Origin: Campanula takesimana
Taxonomy: Eukaryota; Streptophyta; Magnoliopsida; Asterales; Campanulaceae
Length of the DNA stretch: 64,000 nt
Reading direction: 5' to 3'
Assembly (NCBI GenBank): GCA_026119855.1
Contig: JAOWBW010000254.1
Location: forward strand, 1,340,605-1,404,604
In this document: piece after piece, positions 21,678-33,275 of the stretch
Numbering within the stretch: position 1 is the stretch's first letter
Layout of the letters: every line of letters starts with the position of its first letter
Notes under the pieces: model-generated
Database searches by the model: none
Told to the model about the DNA's origin: nothing
Seen by the model: only the letters and a program-made list of their open reading frames with translations
Translations under genes and position numbers: made by a program

Positions 21678-22312
21678 CTCATATGGAGTCTTTGGAACCG
21701 ATTTAGTTGGAACTTGATTTAGTGTGAAAGCAGCGGTTTCTAGGGCTTAACCCCAAAAGGATATTGGAAGATCAACTTGACTCATCATTGATCGAACCAT
21801 GTCTAACAAAGTCCGATTTCTCCTCTCAGACACACCATTCCATTGTGGTGTTCCGGGCGGAGTCAATTGTGAAACTATTCCACAATTCTTTAGATGATCA
21901 TCAAATTCTTGACTTAAGTATTCACCACCTCGATCTGATCGAAGTGCCTTTATACTTTTGCCAAGTTGTTTTTCTACTTCATTTTGAAATATTCTAAATA
22001 TCTCAAATGCTTCACTTTATGTTTCATTAGGTAAACATACCCAAATCTACTATAATCATCAGTGAAGGTTATGAAGTATTGAAATCCTCCCCTAGCATTG
22101 CTACTTAATGGTCCGCATACATCGGAATGTATCAACCCCAATAAGTCGCTTGCCCTTTCACCCAACTTGGTAAAAGGTGTCTTAGTCATTTTTCCAAGAA
22201 GACACGACTCACAAGTATCATATGACTCTAAGTCACATGAACCCAAAAGTCCGTCCCCATGGAGTTTTGAGATACGCTTCTCATTAATATGACCAAGACG
22301 GCAATGCCACAA
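21678..22312 (-). pseudogene. Element C integrase core, frameshifted
   Basis: The frame 21974-22312 starts in the GAG-pre-integrase zinc region (WHCRLGHINEKRISKL, then CESCLLGKM, giving H-H-C-C) and enters the core with HSDVCGPL, the first catalytic D. It shifts frame near 22018 in a YLMKHK segment. The rest of the core (second D, the E, and a stop in place of an expected aromatic codon at about 21748) continues in another frame down to 21678. It is also out of frame with gag-protease at 22312. Confidence 0.85.
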
Positions 22313-23622
22313 TAAGTATGATTTACATCATTAGGTTTAGATTTCTTATTTACATGATAGACATTATTTTCATTCTTGACATCCAAGATATAAAGGCCAT
22401 TAAATGAATTAGCAATACCATAAAGCACATCATTTAAATAAATAGAAAATTTCTTATTCTCAATAAGAAACTTAAAACCTTCATTATCCAAACAAGAAAT
22501 TGAAATAATATTTCTGCTTAAATCCGGAACATAATAACAATTGTTCAAAACAAGAATTAATCCGGAAGGTAAAGTGACTTCATAAGTCCCTACGGCTAAT
22601 GCAGCAACTCTTGCTCCATTCCCCACACGTAGATCTACTTCACCTTCTTTAAGCAGTCTCCTATTCTTTAGTCCCTGCACATTTAGACAAATGTGAGAAC
22701 CACATCCGGTATCCAATACCCAAGAATCAGTGGTAGAAAGGAGAATATCTATCATATAGATACCTGAAGTCGACGCAGCCTTGCTGCTCTTCTTCTTCTT
22801 TTGCTCTTCCAAGAAAGCCTTGCAATTACGTTTCCAATGACCAATTTCTTGACAATGGAAACAGATTGCATCCTTTTGTGAATCAGGTTTTGCCTCAGAA
22901 GCCTTGGCAACCTTTGCCTTGCTTATCTTGGGTTTGACAACTTTTGCCTTACCCTTTCCTTTGGCACTAGCCTTCTTCCCATCATGAACCAAGAGCACGG
23001 GAGAACCTTTCTCCACAATTTTCATCTCTGCAGTTTTGAGCATCCCATGCAACTCAGAGAGATTCTTATCCATTCCATGCATGTTATAATTCATTACAAA
23101 CTGATTATAACTTTTAGGCAATGAATTAAGAATGAGATCCGTGGCTAGCTCCAATGGGATTGGATAGCCAAGTTTCTCAAGGTGCTCTACATAACCTTTC
23201 ATTTTAAGAAAGTGAGGACTCACTTGTTGCCCTTCATTCATTTTACTAGTAGTGAATGCAACAATGGTCTTGTACCTCTCTTGCCTAGCTTGCTCTTGAA
23301 ACATGGTTCTCAACTCCACGCCTATCTCATAGGCTTCCAAATGTTCCAAACTTTGTTGGAGTTTTGAGCACATAGCAGCAAGCATGAGACAACTTACATC
23401 TCTAGAATCATTACGATGTTTCTTGTAATTGTCTCTTTCTACCCTAGGGGCAGTAGGCGGTGGTTCAGCGGGGAGAGGCCCATCGAGAATGTACAACTTA
23501 TCTTCTTGCCTAAGAACGATTCTTATGCTACGGATCCAATCCATAAAGTTGGTACCATTCTCTTCGAGCTTATCCTTCTCAAGGATCGATCGCAACGACA
23601 TTGATTGAGTGTTATTAGTCAT
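22313..23622 (-). CDS. Element C gag-protease
   Basis: Open frame starting at the ATG at 23622 (MTNNTQSMSLRSILEKDKL). Residues ~20-210 form a copia gag (NFMDWIRSIRIVLRQEDKLYILD is the family signature). A lysine/alanine-rich linker and one CCHC knuckle (CFHCQEIGHWKRNC) for RNA binding follow, then the protease with active site SWVLDTGCGSHI and the NCYYVPDLSRNIISIS segment. The frame leaves the true pol frame close to 22312 and reads on to 22228 in a wrong frame. Gag forms the particle; protease would cut the polyprotein. Intact enough to encode gag. Confidence 0.88.
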
Positions 23623-25174
23623 TATCTACAAATATGCAAAAATTTCCAAAATTTAATAAGTACCGATTTTCATTAAAGAGATAAATAATGTATTTTTCAA
23701 ACAAAATACTCCCACTAAATTATATAACCTTCATATACATCCATGTATAATATAATTTAAATGGGTTAAGATCCAACTTTAATTTAATTTCAAGTCCGCT
23801 AAGGCGGATTACACAAAATCAAATTAATTAGGTAGACAACTCTTGTCAATCATATCTCATATGACTCTTAGTTCCTTTTATGAGATTCTTTAAGAAATCC
23901 AATTTCAAAAGCATGTTAAACCTCATCTTTGCCTAGGCCCAAAACTGTTTTGACGCCCAATTAAGTCTAACCATTTTAAACACATAGTTAATGTGTCCCG
24001 CTAGGGCGTGCCCACACTATCTATCTTGCTCATACATAAACAAATTTAATGCATCTCGCTAGGGCGAATCTACATTAAAATCACTCATGTACTAACAAGT
24101 GTTTTAATCATGGCATGGCAATAAAAGACTTAAAACTTTCTTTGAAGGTTCATCACATATAGCATATAACACATTTATGAGCACATAATATAAACATGTT
24201 ACACATCAAGTTTAGCCCTAAATTAATCTCCATTAATTTAAGCATGATATTTATGTGTCATTAGTTTCTCTATAATTATGAGGATGAGACTATTTCAACT
24301 TTGGTCATTATCTCCAAATCAAGACAACAAGAAGTGCGGTCGAACTAAGCCATTAGGCAACCACAATCCCGCACTAATTCAAGAGACCAAGAAAGTAGTC
24401 CATGTGGCCGAAACTAAGCAATAGATGGTCTCGATGAACGTAGGCCAATTGCATTCACAATTCCACATGGATCTCCAATCATCGAATCAAGAACTTTGTT
24501 TCTCAATTTTAGCAATTATGAACTCTTCATAATTCTAACTTCGTTTTATCTTTGAAACTTTGATTGCGATCAATTTTGGGAAACACAATCTCGATGAACG
24601 CAGATTAGCCATCCAAAACTTGAACCAATCTTAGAATCACAAGACTAAAACAAATAGAAAAATCAAACCCCAAGATCCACACACAAACCAACTACCCAAA
24701 ACCCATTCCAGATCAGCAGGTCTGGATTGGTTCTGTTACTGGTTTTGTTGAACCTTTCGAAAATTCCAAATTCTGATTTTTGAGCAAAATCAGACATTCT
24801 GATCTTGGAGTGCGGCCGCCCAAAATATCCTGTGCGGTCGCCCAAAACCGTGCGGCCGCCCATTATATTCCGTGCGGTCGCCCGGTTCAATCAGAATGTG
24901 CAGAATTTTAAGTTCGAAAATTTTGTCTCAAAATTGTTTTTCCTCGATTATTAAAACTTTGATCCAATCAAAAATTAATAACCAACAATTCTGAATCCAC
25001 CATAATTTATTTATTGCGATTGAATCGTGCGATTAAAGTTGCAAAACAATAAACCACATAAAATCACATAACACATAAACATCACATATTCCAATATTCA
25101 TATCATGCAAGGCACATAAACAATTTATATACACATAACATGATCCAAGTATTGAATTAATCAACATAAACGGG
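23623..25174 (-). other. Element C 5' leader with GTGCGGYCGC cluster
   Basis: Non-coding, AT-rich region between primer site and gag. Four GTGCGGYCGC words lie at 24810-24884. Short runs 'ctagggcgtg'/'ctagggcgaatc' near 24001-24065 and 'tctcgatgaacg' near 24430 and 24592 are also repeated. No open frame of note. Confidence 0.7.
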
Positions 25175-25186
25175 GCTCTGATACCA
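25175..25186 (-). other. Primer binding site of element C (initiator Met tRNA)
   Basis: Reverse complement reads TGGTATCAGAGC, the standard plant initiator-Met-tRNA primer site. One base separates it from the end of the 5' LTR at 25188. Confidence 0.95.
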
Positions 25187-25187
25187 C

Positions 25188-26676
25188 TGTTGGGTTTTGA
25201 TCAAGCATGCGCAGCGGAAATTAGCATTTAAAATTTTGAAACCCAAAGCCATGGATCCGTTCATATGATTAAATCAAATACAACATAAGAATAAAGGAAT
25301 AAACTAACCCTTGATGGCTATCAAATTCTCTTGGTCTTTGGTGGAGGTTTGAAGACTTGATCACGATCACAAAGCTTGAACACGAACTTTGAAGATGATA
25401 ATTTTCACCCTCTAGCGGTATCCACACTTCGAACGAATATCAAAGGAGCTTCTTTGATCTTGGTTGCTAGACTAAATTGTGAAACACCTTTTCACAATCA
25501 AAAGAACTATATGGAATTTATTTTGTGTATTATTTTGTTCCTCAACCAAGAATGTCTTGGAACAAAATAAACCCTCTCTCAAACTCTTTGAGACTCACAA
25601 AATCATTGGCCTTGAGTGCTGGCCGAATTTGTCTTTTATACACAAGTATGACCTATTCCAAATAGGAAACTTGTGTCAAAATCCGTCCAAAATTCGTTTC
25701 CTAATCAAATTAGGAATCTGCCACCCGACAGCACTGTGCGGCCGCCCAAAACCATCTGTGCGGTCGCACAACATCTGAAACAAAACTGGTACAAAACTGA
25801 AATAAGTGTGCGGCCGCCCAATCCATTATGTGCGGTCGCCCACTTCTCAGAAAGTCCAGAATTTCCAAAATTCCAATGTAGTCCTTTTTAAAGATTCGTT
25901 CTATTGTGTGTGACCCTCTAGGATTATACTAAGTTGGCAATGAGCTCAAACGTGATCCCATAAGATATGATTAGGTTCTAGCAAACCGTCATATCTACCC
26001 AAATAGTACAACTAGATACAAGTTCGCATTCCTTTAGAATATGTCACAATCCCTTTGTCCACGATGTCATTGAACACAAGTCATGGTCAAACAGTCAACT
26101 TGTTTTGTTCAATACTTTCTCGATTCCGAATATGTTGATAATCCAAATGACATTGATCCAATCAATTCATTTGAGTCCGGCCGAACATTTCATCAACATC
26201 ATTCCTACGAGAGGCCCAAGCTTGACATCTCTCCGTGGAGGGACAAATCCATTTAGCTTGTTATTCTTCCAACGGGAATCCGATTATGCCAATCATACCC
26301 TTTATAACTACCGTGTTAAGGTAGCGTTTGAATATGTCAAACACAATGTTCATCAAGTGGAAGACTATAATAACTTCATGTCTAAGGATTCAAATGACAT
26401 AACTAATATGAGATATATGTACGACATAGACCATGACATAAATCTCATAGAGCGGGTCATGTCCAGTACCTTGTTCCAAACAAGTACCCATAAATCTAAC
26501 ATGATCATCTCATGATCATTTAGCCTTTATACTAGTGCTTAATAAGTACTAGGGACGGGGATTATTATAAGTAAACATGAATAACAATAATAATCAAAAC
26601 ATCTCTTTTATTGATATGAAATAAATGATAACAATTACAACGTTTATTAAACGTGCCTAGGGCACCACTACCAACA
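25188..26676 (-). mobile_element. Element C 5' LTR, complete
   Basis: 1489 bp, ends TGTTGG...CCAACA, followed by the CCCTG target duplication at 26677-26681. Minus-strand TATA box at 25634-25640. Contains the second copy of the GTGCGGYCGC cluster at 25735-25842. Small open frames within it are non-coding. Confidence 0.95.
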
Positions 26677-26681
26677 CCCTG

Positions 26682-27019
26682 CTTAACTTTTATGAACTGC
26701 TTTGTTTGATCTTTCAGATTGCCACTCTTTGATGCTATAATTGTTATTGCTCATTTGCCTTAGAATCCCTTTTTTGCGCCACTCTTTAGCCTCATACTTA
26801 GCGCGTGCGTTTTTTTATCTCTGCGCAGTATACCCTGCGCAGAGCTGCTTTAAATTTCCGCTGTGCATTTCACACTCTTGCTGCGCGCTATACTTGGCCA
26901 AAATAAGAGTTGTGCGCATCCGCCATTGAATTGCAAAAGGGTTTGAAAAGAATTTTAAAACGCTATTCACCCCCCCTCTAGCGATTTTCACACCCTTGTT
27001 GCCCCTTTAGGAACCAACA
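26682..27019 (+). mobile_element. Element A 5' LTR, second part
   Basis: Resumes directly after the CCCTG duplication and parallels 51170-51463 of the B LTR: 'tttgcctta', 'ttccgctgtgcatttcac', 'gaaaagaattttaaaac', 'ctattcaccccccc' and the end ACCAACA. Rich in TGCGC words. Confidence 0.9.
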
Positions 27020-27021
27020 AG

Positions 27022-27033
27022 TGGTATCAGAGC
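27022..27033 (+). other. Primer binding site of element A (initiator Met tRNA)
   Basis: TGGTATCAGAGC two bases after the LTR end, identical to the sites of elements B, C and F. Confidence 0.95.
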
Positions 27034-27049
27034 TAACACCTTCATAAAA

Positions 27050-27470
27050 CTTGTTTTGTTTTTCAAGCTTAACAGCTTGGGTGCCGATTCCATATGACTT
27101 CAAAAATCTAGGGCAATGGCTAACCTTTCACTTATTCCTGCGCCTGCTCAAACCTCAGATCAAATTCAGAAAGTTCTCCAAACTTGGTGGATCTTTAAGC
27201 AAACCTCCTATTCTCTCTCATAGAGACTCAAAGAAAGATGACTTGGTTTACTGCAGAAAGCCAGGACATTACGCTTCAATGCCTCCTTCAAAACTTGAGT
27301 ACAAGGAAAAGCAAACCTGCGCACCAAGCATCAAAGCAGTGCAGAATGGTTGCTGAGGAGAACTGCGCAGAAAAGGAGCTAAGGACTCGGAGACTTGACA
27401 CTAAAGACAACTATGCTGACCCTGAGGATGGACTACTATGCTTAATGGCAAATGCTAACTGATTCAAAAG
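27050..27470 (+). pseudogene. Element A gag remnant
   Basis: Compressed relic of the gag in element B. The leader words 'aacagcttgggtgccgattc' are shared, then only pieces remain: a lysine/phenylalanine stretch, a damaged zinc knuckle (RKPGHYAS followed by loss of the last cysteine) and an EDGLLCLMANAN segment matching DDGLICLVANDD in B. Most of the ~500-codon gag is gone through several internal deletions. Confidence 0.75.
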
Positions 27471-28579
27471 TTATTTCTGAAATGGGACCTGAGCATGCGC
27501 CAAGGTCAATTAAAGAAAGATCCCTCCACTCCAGTGGAAACGGGACACTTTCACCAAGCTGACAGAATGACAAACACCTATCTGCCAGAGCCAACTTGAC
27601 AGAAGCTGCGTCATCACCAACTCCGCAGCCGCGCAAGGAATTTCTCAAAGTATGCTGATCTTAAAAGATAACTCTGCTGTAAAGCGCAAGTTAATGTTTC
27701 AACAAGCAGGAAAGATCTACTTCACTGCGCTCTCTCAAGCTCAGTTGATATCAACAGTGGATTCTAGATACTGCTAGAGATGTCAACACTCTTAAAGGTG
27801 CGCACGAAGGAAGAGATCACTCAGCAATATATGGTGACAACAAAGGACACATAATTGGATTTGGACTAATCATAAAAGATTAAGCCTCAAGCAACCTGCT
27901 CTCCATATCACAATTATGAGTTAAAGGTCTGGAATGCCATATCACTTCAACGCAATGTTACATCAAAAATGGCGTTTCTGGACTAACTTTGCACACAAGG
28001 ACTCGTAAGACCAATTTCTAATCTATTTGATCTTACCGCTATAATTTCTATTTACTAATCCTTGTTTTGTAGCAATGAACCTAAGTGAAAGCAGCTAGCA
28101 ATGGTATAAGCACCATGCCAGCTTAGTAAGCAACCTGAGCAGTTTTCCTCCAGCAAGATTGCTCCAATGTCAAAACACTTACATCCGCTTCACCTCATAT
28201 GTTTGGACCGCTCACTACCGCGAAGTTTTGGACCAACCTGTCGTATCTAATGATATCCTGGCTGCTCTCCTTCTAAGTCTCCAAACATAGAAGACATCAA
28301 TAGAGTTCGACACTTCAATGGAACAGAATTTATGAACAATGATGTCGCTCAATATTGTGAGAACCAACAAATGGTATTCTTCACAACTTCTCTGCTGCTG
28401 GAGTTCTACAACAAAATGGCGTTGTGGAAAGAATCACTCGTTGATTGAGGATGGACAAACAATGATAGTAGAAGCAGTACTTCTAAATGTATTTCTGAAA
28501 AAAGGCTGTCATCGGTACATGTTTTACTCAGAATAAGATTCCTCATCAACAAAGCCTACATCTATACTCCATACGATCT
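27471..28579 (+). pseudogene. Element A protease/integrase remnants
   Basis: Scattered matches to B in the same order, in all three frames. They are a protease piece near 27760-27860 (WILDT, then YGDNKGH), a CFVAMN piece near 28070, an integrase core piece near 28210, and QQNGVVER near 28410 that supplies the integrase glutamate region. A GCHRYMFYSE-like piece follows. Stops and small deletions are dense; nothing here is expressible. Confidence 0.7.
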
Positions 28580-29944
28580 ATGGAGAAAGAGAAGGCGCCC
28601 AACTTTGCTTTCTTCAAGTTCTTTGGCTGCAAACGCTATAGAGGTAAATTCGACGCCAAAACAGATGAAGGTATTCTCGTTGGGTATGCTAATCATTCTA
28701 AAGCTTATCGTGTTTTTAATAGAACTACTCTAGTAATTGTAGAATCTGTACATGTTACTTTTGATGAGCATTCTCTCCTTGAGCCACATATGGCTCCAAA
28801 TGATTCTGATGATTCTGCTGAGCATGATGAGACATGTACGCAGCCTCAAACTACACCTGCGCAGAATGATTATCAAAATCAGAATCAAGCAAGTCCATCG
28901 CATGTGCATACACCAGATGCTGCGCCAGAAGTGACGACTCCTGATGCGCAAACTCCTCCTCCTGCGCATAACGTTTCTCCGCTTCAGCAAATCACTTTTG
29001 ATGATCTCGATACTGGAGCAAATGAAGTACCCATTGAAGATCTTCGTATTCCTACCACTCAACCTAACTTACCTCCCGAGGTTCGTGAAGTTAGAGATCA
29101 TCCAACTTCAAATATCATTGGTGATCTCCATGTAGGGGTTCGTACTAGAAGAGCATCAAATTTCGATGATGAATATCACTCATTTATCTCTCAAATCGAA
29201 CCAAAGAAGATTGATGAAGCGCTTAAAGATTCAAGCTGGGTTACTGCTATGCAAGAAGAGCTTAACCAATTTGAGCGCTGCAAGGTTTGGACTTTGGTAC
29301 CCAGACCTCATGACCAAGGAGTTATTGGTACAAAATGGGTATTCAGAAACAAGATGGATGAGAATGGAAGCATCACAAGAAACAAAGCAAGGTTGGTTGC
29401 GCAAGGCTATAGGCAAGAGGAAGGAATCGACTACGATGAAACATTTGCGCCTGTAGCAAGACTTGAAGCTATAAGAATTTTCTTAGCTTATTCCTCTCAC
29501 AAGAAATTCAAGCTTTATCAAATGGATGTGAAGAGCGCATTTCTCAACGGTGAACTCCAAGAGACGGTCTACGTAGCACAACCACCTGGATTTGAAGATA
29601 TCAGATTTCCAAATCATGTCTTCAAGCTTCAAAAAGCTTTGTATGGACTTAAGCAAGCTCCAAGAGCATGGTACGATACCCTATCAAAATTCCTGCTAGA
29701 GAAAGGCTTTAAGCGCGGTAAAATCGACACAACTCTTTTTATTGCTAAGTATAATGATCATTCTTTACTTGTTCAAATTTTTGTCGATGATATTATATTT
29801 GGTTCTACTAATGAGTCTCTTTGTAAGCGCTTTGAAAATCAAATGAAAAGCAAGTTTGAGATGAGCATGATGGGAAAAATCACTTTCTTCCTCGGGCTTC
29901 AAATCAAGCAATTGAATGATAGCATCTTCGCAAATCAAGTCTAG
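28580..29944 (+). pseudogene. Element A integrase C-terminus and reverse transcriptase
   Basis: A 454-residue frame, unexpectedly open for so eroded an element. It starts mid-integrase (NFAFFKFFGCKRYRGKFDAK), runs through a Pro/Gln/Thr-rich linker with several TGCGC words, then a complete copia RT: GTKWVFRNKMDENG, QMDVKSAFLNGEL, QPPGFED, YGLKQAPRAWYDTL and the catalytic QIFVDDIIFGST (~residue 397). It ends where deletions remove the RT tail. It aligns closely with 44071-45360 of element B. The ATG at 28580 is not a natural start. Confidence 0.9.
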
Positions 29945-30610
29945 TACACTTGGAACTTAATCAAGAGATTTGGACTTGAATGCTAAAGCATACGACACTC
30001 CAATGGCCACTAGCAACTAACTTAACAGACTTAAAAGTTAAAGTTGATCAGACTATATCTAGGTATGACTAACTCTCCTTTATCTTCCGCTAGCTGGCCA
30101 AGATATTATGTTGATCGGATATGTGCGCTCTATCACTCTAATTCTTCTGAAGCACAACTGCTGTAAAATGTATAGATATATTTGTGGCTCTGTTAACCTT
30201 GGACTTTGGTACACCAAAGATTCGAACTTTAAACTTGTAGGTTATTCAGATGCGGACTACGCAGCGTGCACAATTGACAGGAAGAGCACAAGTGGAACAT
30301 GTCATTTCCTTGGAAATCGACTTATAGCATGGGCATACAAGAGACAAGCTGCTGTGTCTATCTCCACTACTAAAGCAGAATATATTGCTGTTGAAAACTG
30401 CTGCTGCCAAATCTTATGGATAAAGCAACAACTGTGGACTATGGGATTCATGATGAGAATTATCCAATTCTCTGCGATAATATGTCCACCATAGCAGTTT
30501 CAATCCTGAAGCACTATTACCTAGCTCATCAACATCTAATATCATCTCCTCAAGAAATTAACAAGTGATCTCTTGAAAGGAAAAATGGGTATGCTTAATC
30601 TTAGCTAACT
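29945..30610 (+). pseudogene. Element A RT tail and RNase H remnant
   Basis: After broken RT-tail pieces, an open stretch at 30108-30494 carries RNase H: GLWYTKDSNFKLVGYSDADYAA, STSGTCHFLGN and STTKAEYIAVENCC. The following DNTSTIAVS-type and C-terminal segments survive only as fragments up to a GMLNLS-like end near 30605. The catalytic D of SDAD and the E of KAEY are present, the later part is lost. Confidence 0.85.
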
Positions 30611-31097
30611 TGTCCATATGATTTATTGATACTAATGTATTTGCTTGATAGTGTGCAAAATAGGTTAAGTTTCATGCGCCCTGTGCAAAACCTGCGCAAA
30701 CAACTGTCTGCACATGAAACAACAGTTCTGAGATTTATGAAATCTCTGCGCTATCAATGCGCTGCGCATGACTATCCATGCGCAAATCATCATGGACCGC
30801 ATGAAACAACAGTTCTGAGAATTACAGAATCTCTGCGCTATCAATGCGCTGCGCATAATTATGCATGCGCAAATCATCGTGGACTGCAGGTAAGTGTTCT
30901 ATTCATTAGATTTTTCACATAGGTCCTTGACTGAAAAGTCAACGCTGAGTCACAAGGGTACTTGTGTAATTCAAATTTTCCCGCGCTTTTAATTTTTGAA
31001 CTTTCTTGGGAAATTACCTTTTTACCCTTGCGCATGTCCCATTGTCATTTAATGCAAACTGCGATTGTGACAGCACCTGCTTTCGTATGCCTGCTCA
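30611..31097 (+). other. A/B junction region with TGCGC words
   Basis: Non-coding stretch following the RNase H remnant of A, where the extra-ORF region should begin. It contains the 87-bp tandem duplication (30713-30886) and a repeated 'cacaagggtac' at about 30951 and 31096, the second of which starts the LTR remnant of element B. Probably a recombination scar that lost the 3' end of A and most of the 5' LTR of B. Confidence 0.5.
30713..30886. repeat. 87-bp tandem duplication
   Basis: Copies at 30713-30799 and 30800-30886 begin catgaaacaacagttctgag and include 'ctctgcgctatcaatgcgctgcgcat' type wording; a few substitutions separate them. Each holds five or so TGCGC/ATGCGC words. Confidence 0.9.
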
Positions 31098-31179
31098 CAA
31101 GGGTACGAAAAGAATTTTAAAACAGCTATTCACCCCCCTCTAGCTATTTTTCATACCCTTATTTCCCTTTGGACCAACA
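31098..31179 (+). mobile_element. Element B 5' LTR remnant (last 82 bp)
   Basis: Nearly identical to the last part of the 3' LTR (51376-51463): 'caagggtacgaaaag', 'ttttaaaacagctattca', 'tagctatttttcatac' and the end CCAACA. Upstream sequence does not resemble the LTR. Confidence 0.88.
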
Positions 31180-31181
31180 AG

Positions 31182-31193
31182 TGGTATCAGAGC
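31182..31193 (+). other. Primer binding site of element B (initiator Met tRNA)
   Basis: TGGTATCAGAGC two bases after the LTR end. Confidence 0.95.
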
Positions 31194-31252
31194 AAACACC
31201 TTTATAAAACACTTTTATTTTTCAAGCCTAACAGCTTGGGTGCCGATTCTAA

Positions 31253-33275
31253 ATGGCAAACTCAAAACCTATGGCAACTGCAAACTACACTCACGTTCCT
31301 GTCTTTTATGAATATCATTTTGACGTGTGAAAATTCAGCATTTTGACTCATCTTACCTCAATCGATGAAAGGCTTCATGATACCGTGGTTTATGGACCTT
31401 ACATTCCGGTTAAAGCAAATCCAAATCCACGCACCAACGCTGCTCAACCAACCGTTCTAAAACCAAGAGAAGAATGGACCGAGGAAGAAATAAGAAGAGT
31501 TGCAAATGATGGCAAAGCAAGAAACATTCTTCTAAGCACTCTAAGCACGGCTATAAAACAACAAGTCATGCATTGTGCTACTGCTAATGAGCTATGGGAT
31601 GCTATTGAAGAGCATATAGAAGGAGACACTGTTTGCAAGGAGAACAAGAAATATGAAGTACAAAAGAGATTCAACAATTTCTCTCAACTCCCCGGTGAAA
31701 CCTTAAGACAAACTTATGAACGCTACTGTGAAATTATCAATATATGCATTTCACTTGGCATGAAGTTTTCCAACAAAGATTTGAATGTAAATTTCCTCCA
31801 AGCTTTTGGCTCAAGATATCTCCATAAATCTAGCGCCTCTTGAAGACGCTGGAACTTTAGATGTATGGACTTTAAGGAACCTTTATGCAAATCTCAAAGT
31901 TTATGAGCTCAAACTTCAGCGAATTAGTGAAACTGAAGGAAAATAAAAATCCATAGCAATGGTGGCGCAAAGAGAAGAGGCGCATGTTTCTGCGCCTGCG
32001 CCTACTCATGATGAGAAAAGTTCCGATCCCAAAATTTCTACTTCTGAGCTATTGGACATGGACGATGAAGACTTCACTTTACTTGTGAAGAGATTCCAGA
32101 AGTTCAGAAAATTCACCAAGCCCGGCTCAGCCAGCAAATTTCAAGGATCTACCAGCAGAGCTCCTCTAAAGTTCACGAGGAGCAGTGACTCAAAAAGAAA
32201 AGAAGATCTTGTTTGTTTTAATTGCAGGAAACCAGGACACTTTGCTTCAAGCTGCCCAACTCCAAAATTTGAATATATGCAGAAGAAGAGCAGCCATACT
32301 CCCAAGTTCACTCCCAAGTTCACTGGTCACAAGGGAATGGTTGCGGAAGAAGAAGCACCAGCAAATGAGCAGAACACTTGGATTGAAACAGACTCAGATG
32401 AGAGCGATGAAGATTCCGATGATGGACTCATTTGTTTGGTGGCAAATGATGATGAAGTTGATACTTATGATTCTGATGATGACTTCTCCAAATATGTTCC
32501 TGATATGAATGTCTTGAATAAACCTATCAAGAGATCTGCAGGTTTTCAAGAAGTGAAAAGGAAGAAAGGACCAACCATCAGCGAGCTCGTTGAACAAGGA
32601 TTTCTCACTCCTGCTCAAAGCGATGGTGGATTGTTATTTGCAAGATGTGATCTGAGTGCTAGAAAGAAACTCAGAAAAAGTGAATATGTCAGACCTCAAG
32701 TTGCACCAATTCCCACAATCACTCACGATGAGGACATTGCCAAGCAAGAAAAGTTATTCTTGGAAGCTGAAAAGGTAATTAGTAAATTTGGCAAAATGAA
32801 GGAAGCTTTAGCACTGTCATGTGATGAAATTTCCCAGCTTAAGACCAAAAAAAAGGTTCTAAAATCTGAACTCACCCTCCTTAAGGAGCAGATAAAGAGC
32901 ATGACTCGTCTTACTGTTAAAAACACTTTTCTAACAGAACAGAACTCAATTCTTAAAGTTCAAAACGATGAATTGATTGCTCAAATTACTAATCTTAAAA
33001 AGATTACAAATGAGTGGTCCAATTCTCGTGTCTCTATGGATAATATATTTGAGTCCCAAAAAGCCAGTGGTGATAAAAGTGGCTTGGGATTCTCATCAAC
33101 TAGTGACAACTTTAAATGCGATGTCTGTGCTGAAAGAGATAGTGAATTTACAAACCAACAAACTTTTGAAATTCCCAAGGAAAAACATTCTATTTCAATG
33201 GGTAAGGGGCAGGAAAAAGTCAAGAGACAAACATTCCATTATGTCTACCCAACGAAAACAATTTGGGAAAGCTAA
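31253..33275 (+). pseudogene. Element B gag
   Basis: Starts at the ATG at 31253 (MANSKPMATANY) in the usual place 60 bases after the primer site. Codon 26 is TGA, in the same frame as the long stretch that follows. A frameshift near 31820 and a TAA near 31942 break it again before the frame from 31959. The N-terminal part has the copia gag core (NELWDAIEEHIEGD, LRQTYERYCEIINICISLG). The C-terminal 438 residues hold a CCHC knuckle (CFNCRKPGHFASSCP), an acidic Asp/Ser stretch, and a coiled-coil segment (~residues 255-330). Gag would form the particle. Broken in at least three places. Confidence 0.88.

Larger units (their letters stand above)
18266..26676 (-). mobile_element. Element C: Angela/Tork-like copia element, nearly complete
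   Basis: Two LTRs (26676-25188 as the 5' LTR and 19736-18266 as the 3' LTR) in minus orientation, with an initiator-Met primer site, gag-protease, integrase and RT-RNase H between. Exact 5-bp target duplication CCCTG at 18261-18265 and 26677-26681. The LTRs differ at about 14 positions by eye (11 substitutions, 3 indels over 1.47 kb), so the insertion is recent. Coding is disrupted by two frameshifts, one stop, and a deletion at the RNase H/3' LTR junction. Confidence 0.93.
16922..30610 (+). mobile_element. Element A: eroded SIRE-like copia element (split by C)
   Basis: 5' LTR in two parts (16922-18265 and 26682-27019), initiator-Met primer site, then gag, protease, integrase, RT and RNase H remnants in copia order up to about 30600. 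It aligns throughout with element B and is the same superfamily. Many short deletions and substitutions have destroyed all frames except the RT portion. No full 3' LTR is found. The left edge lies at TGTTGGGTATGC, directly abutting the D1 satellite, so A inserted into D1. Confidence 0.85.
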
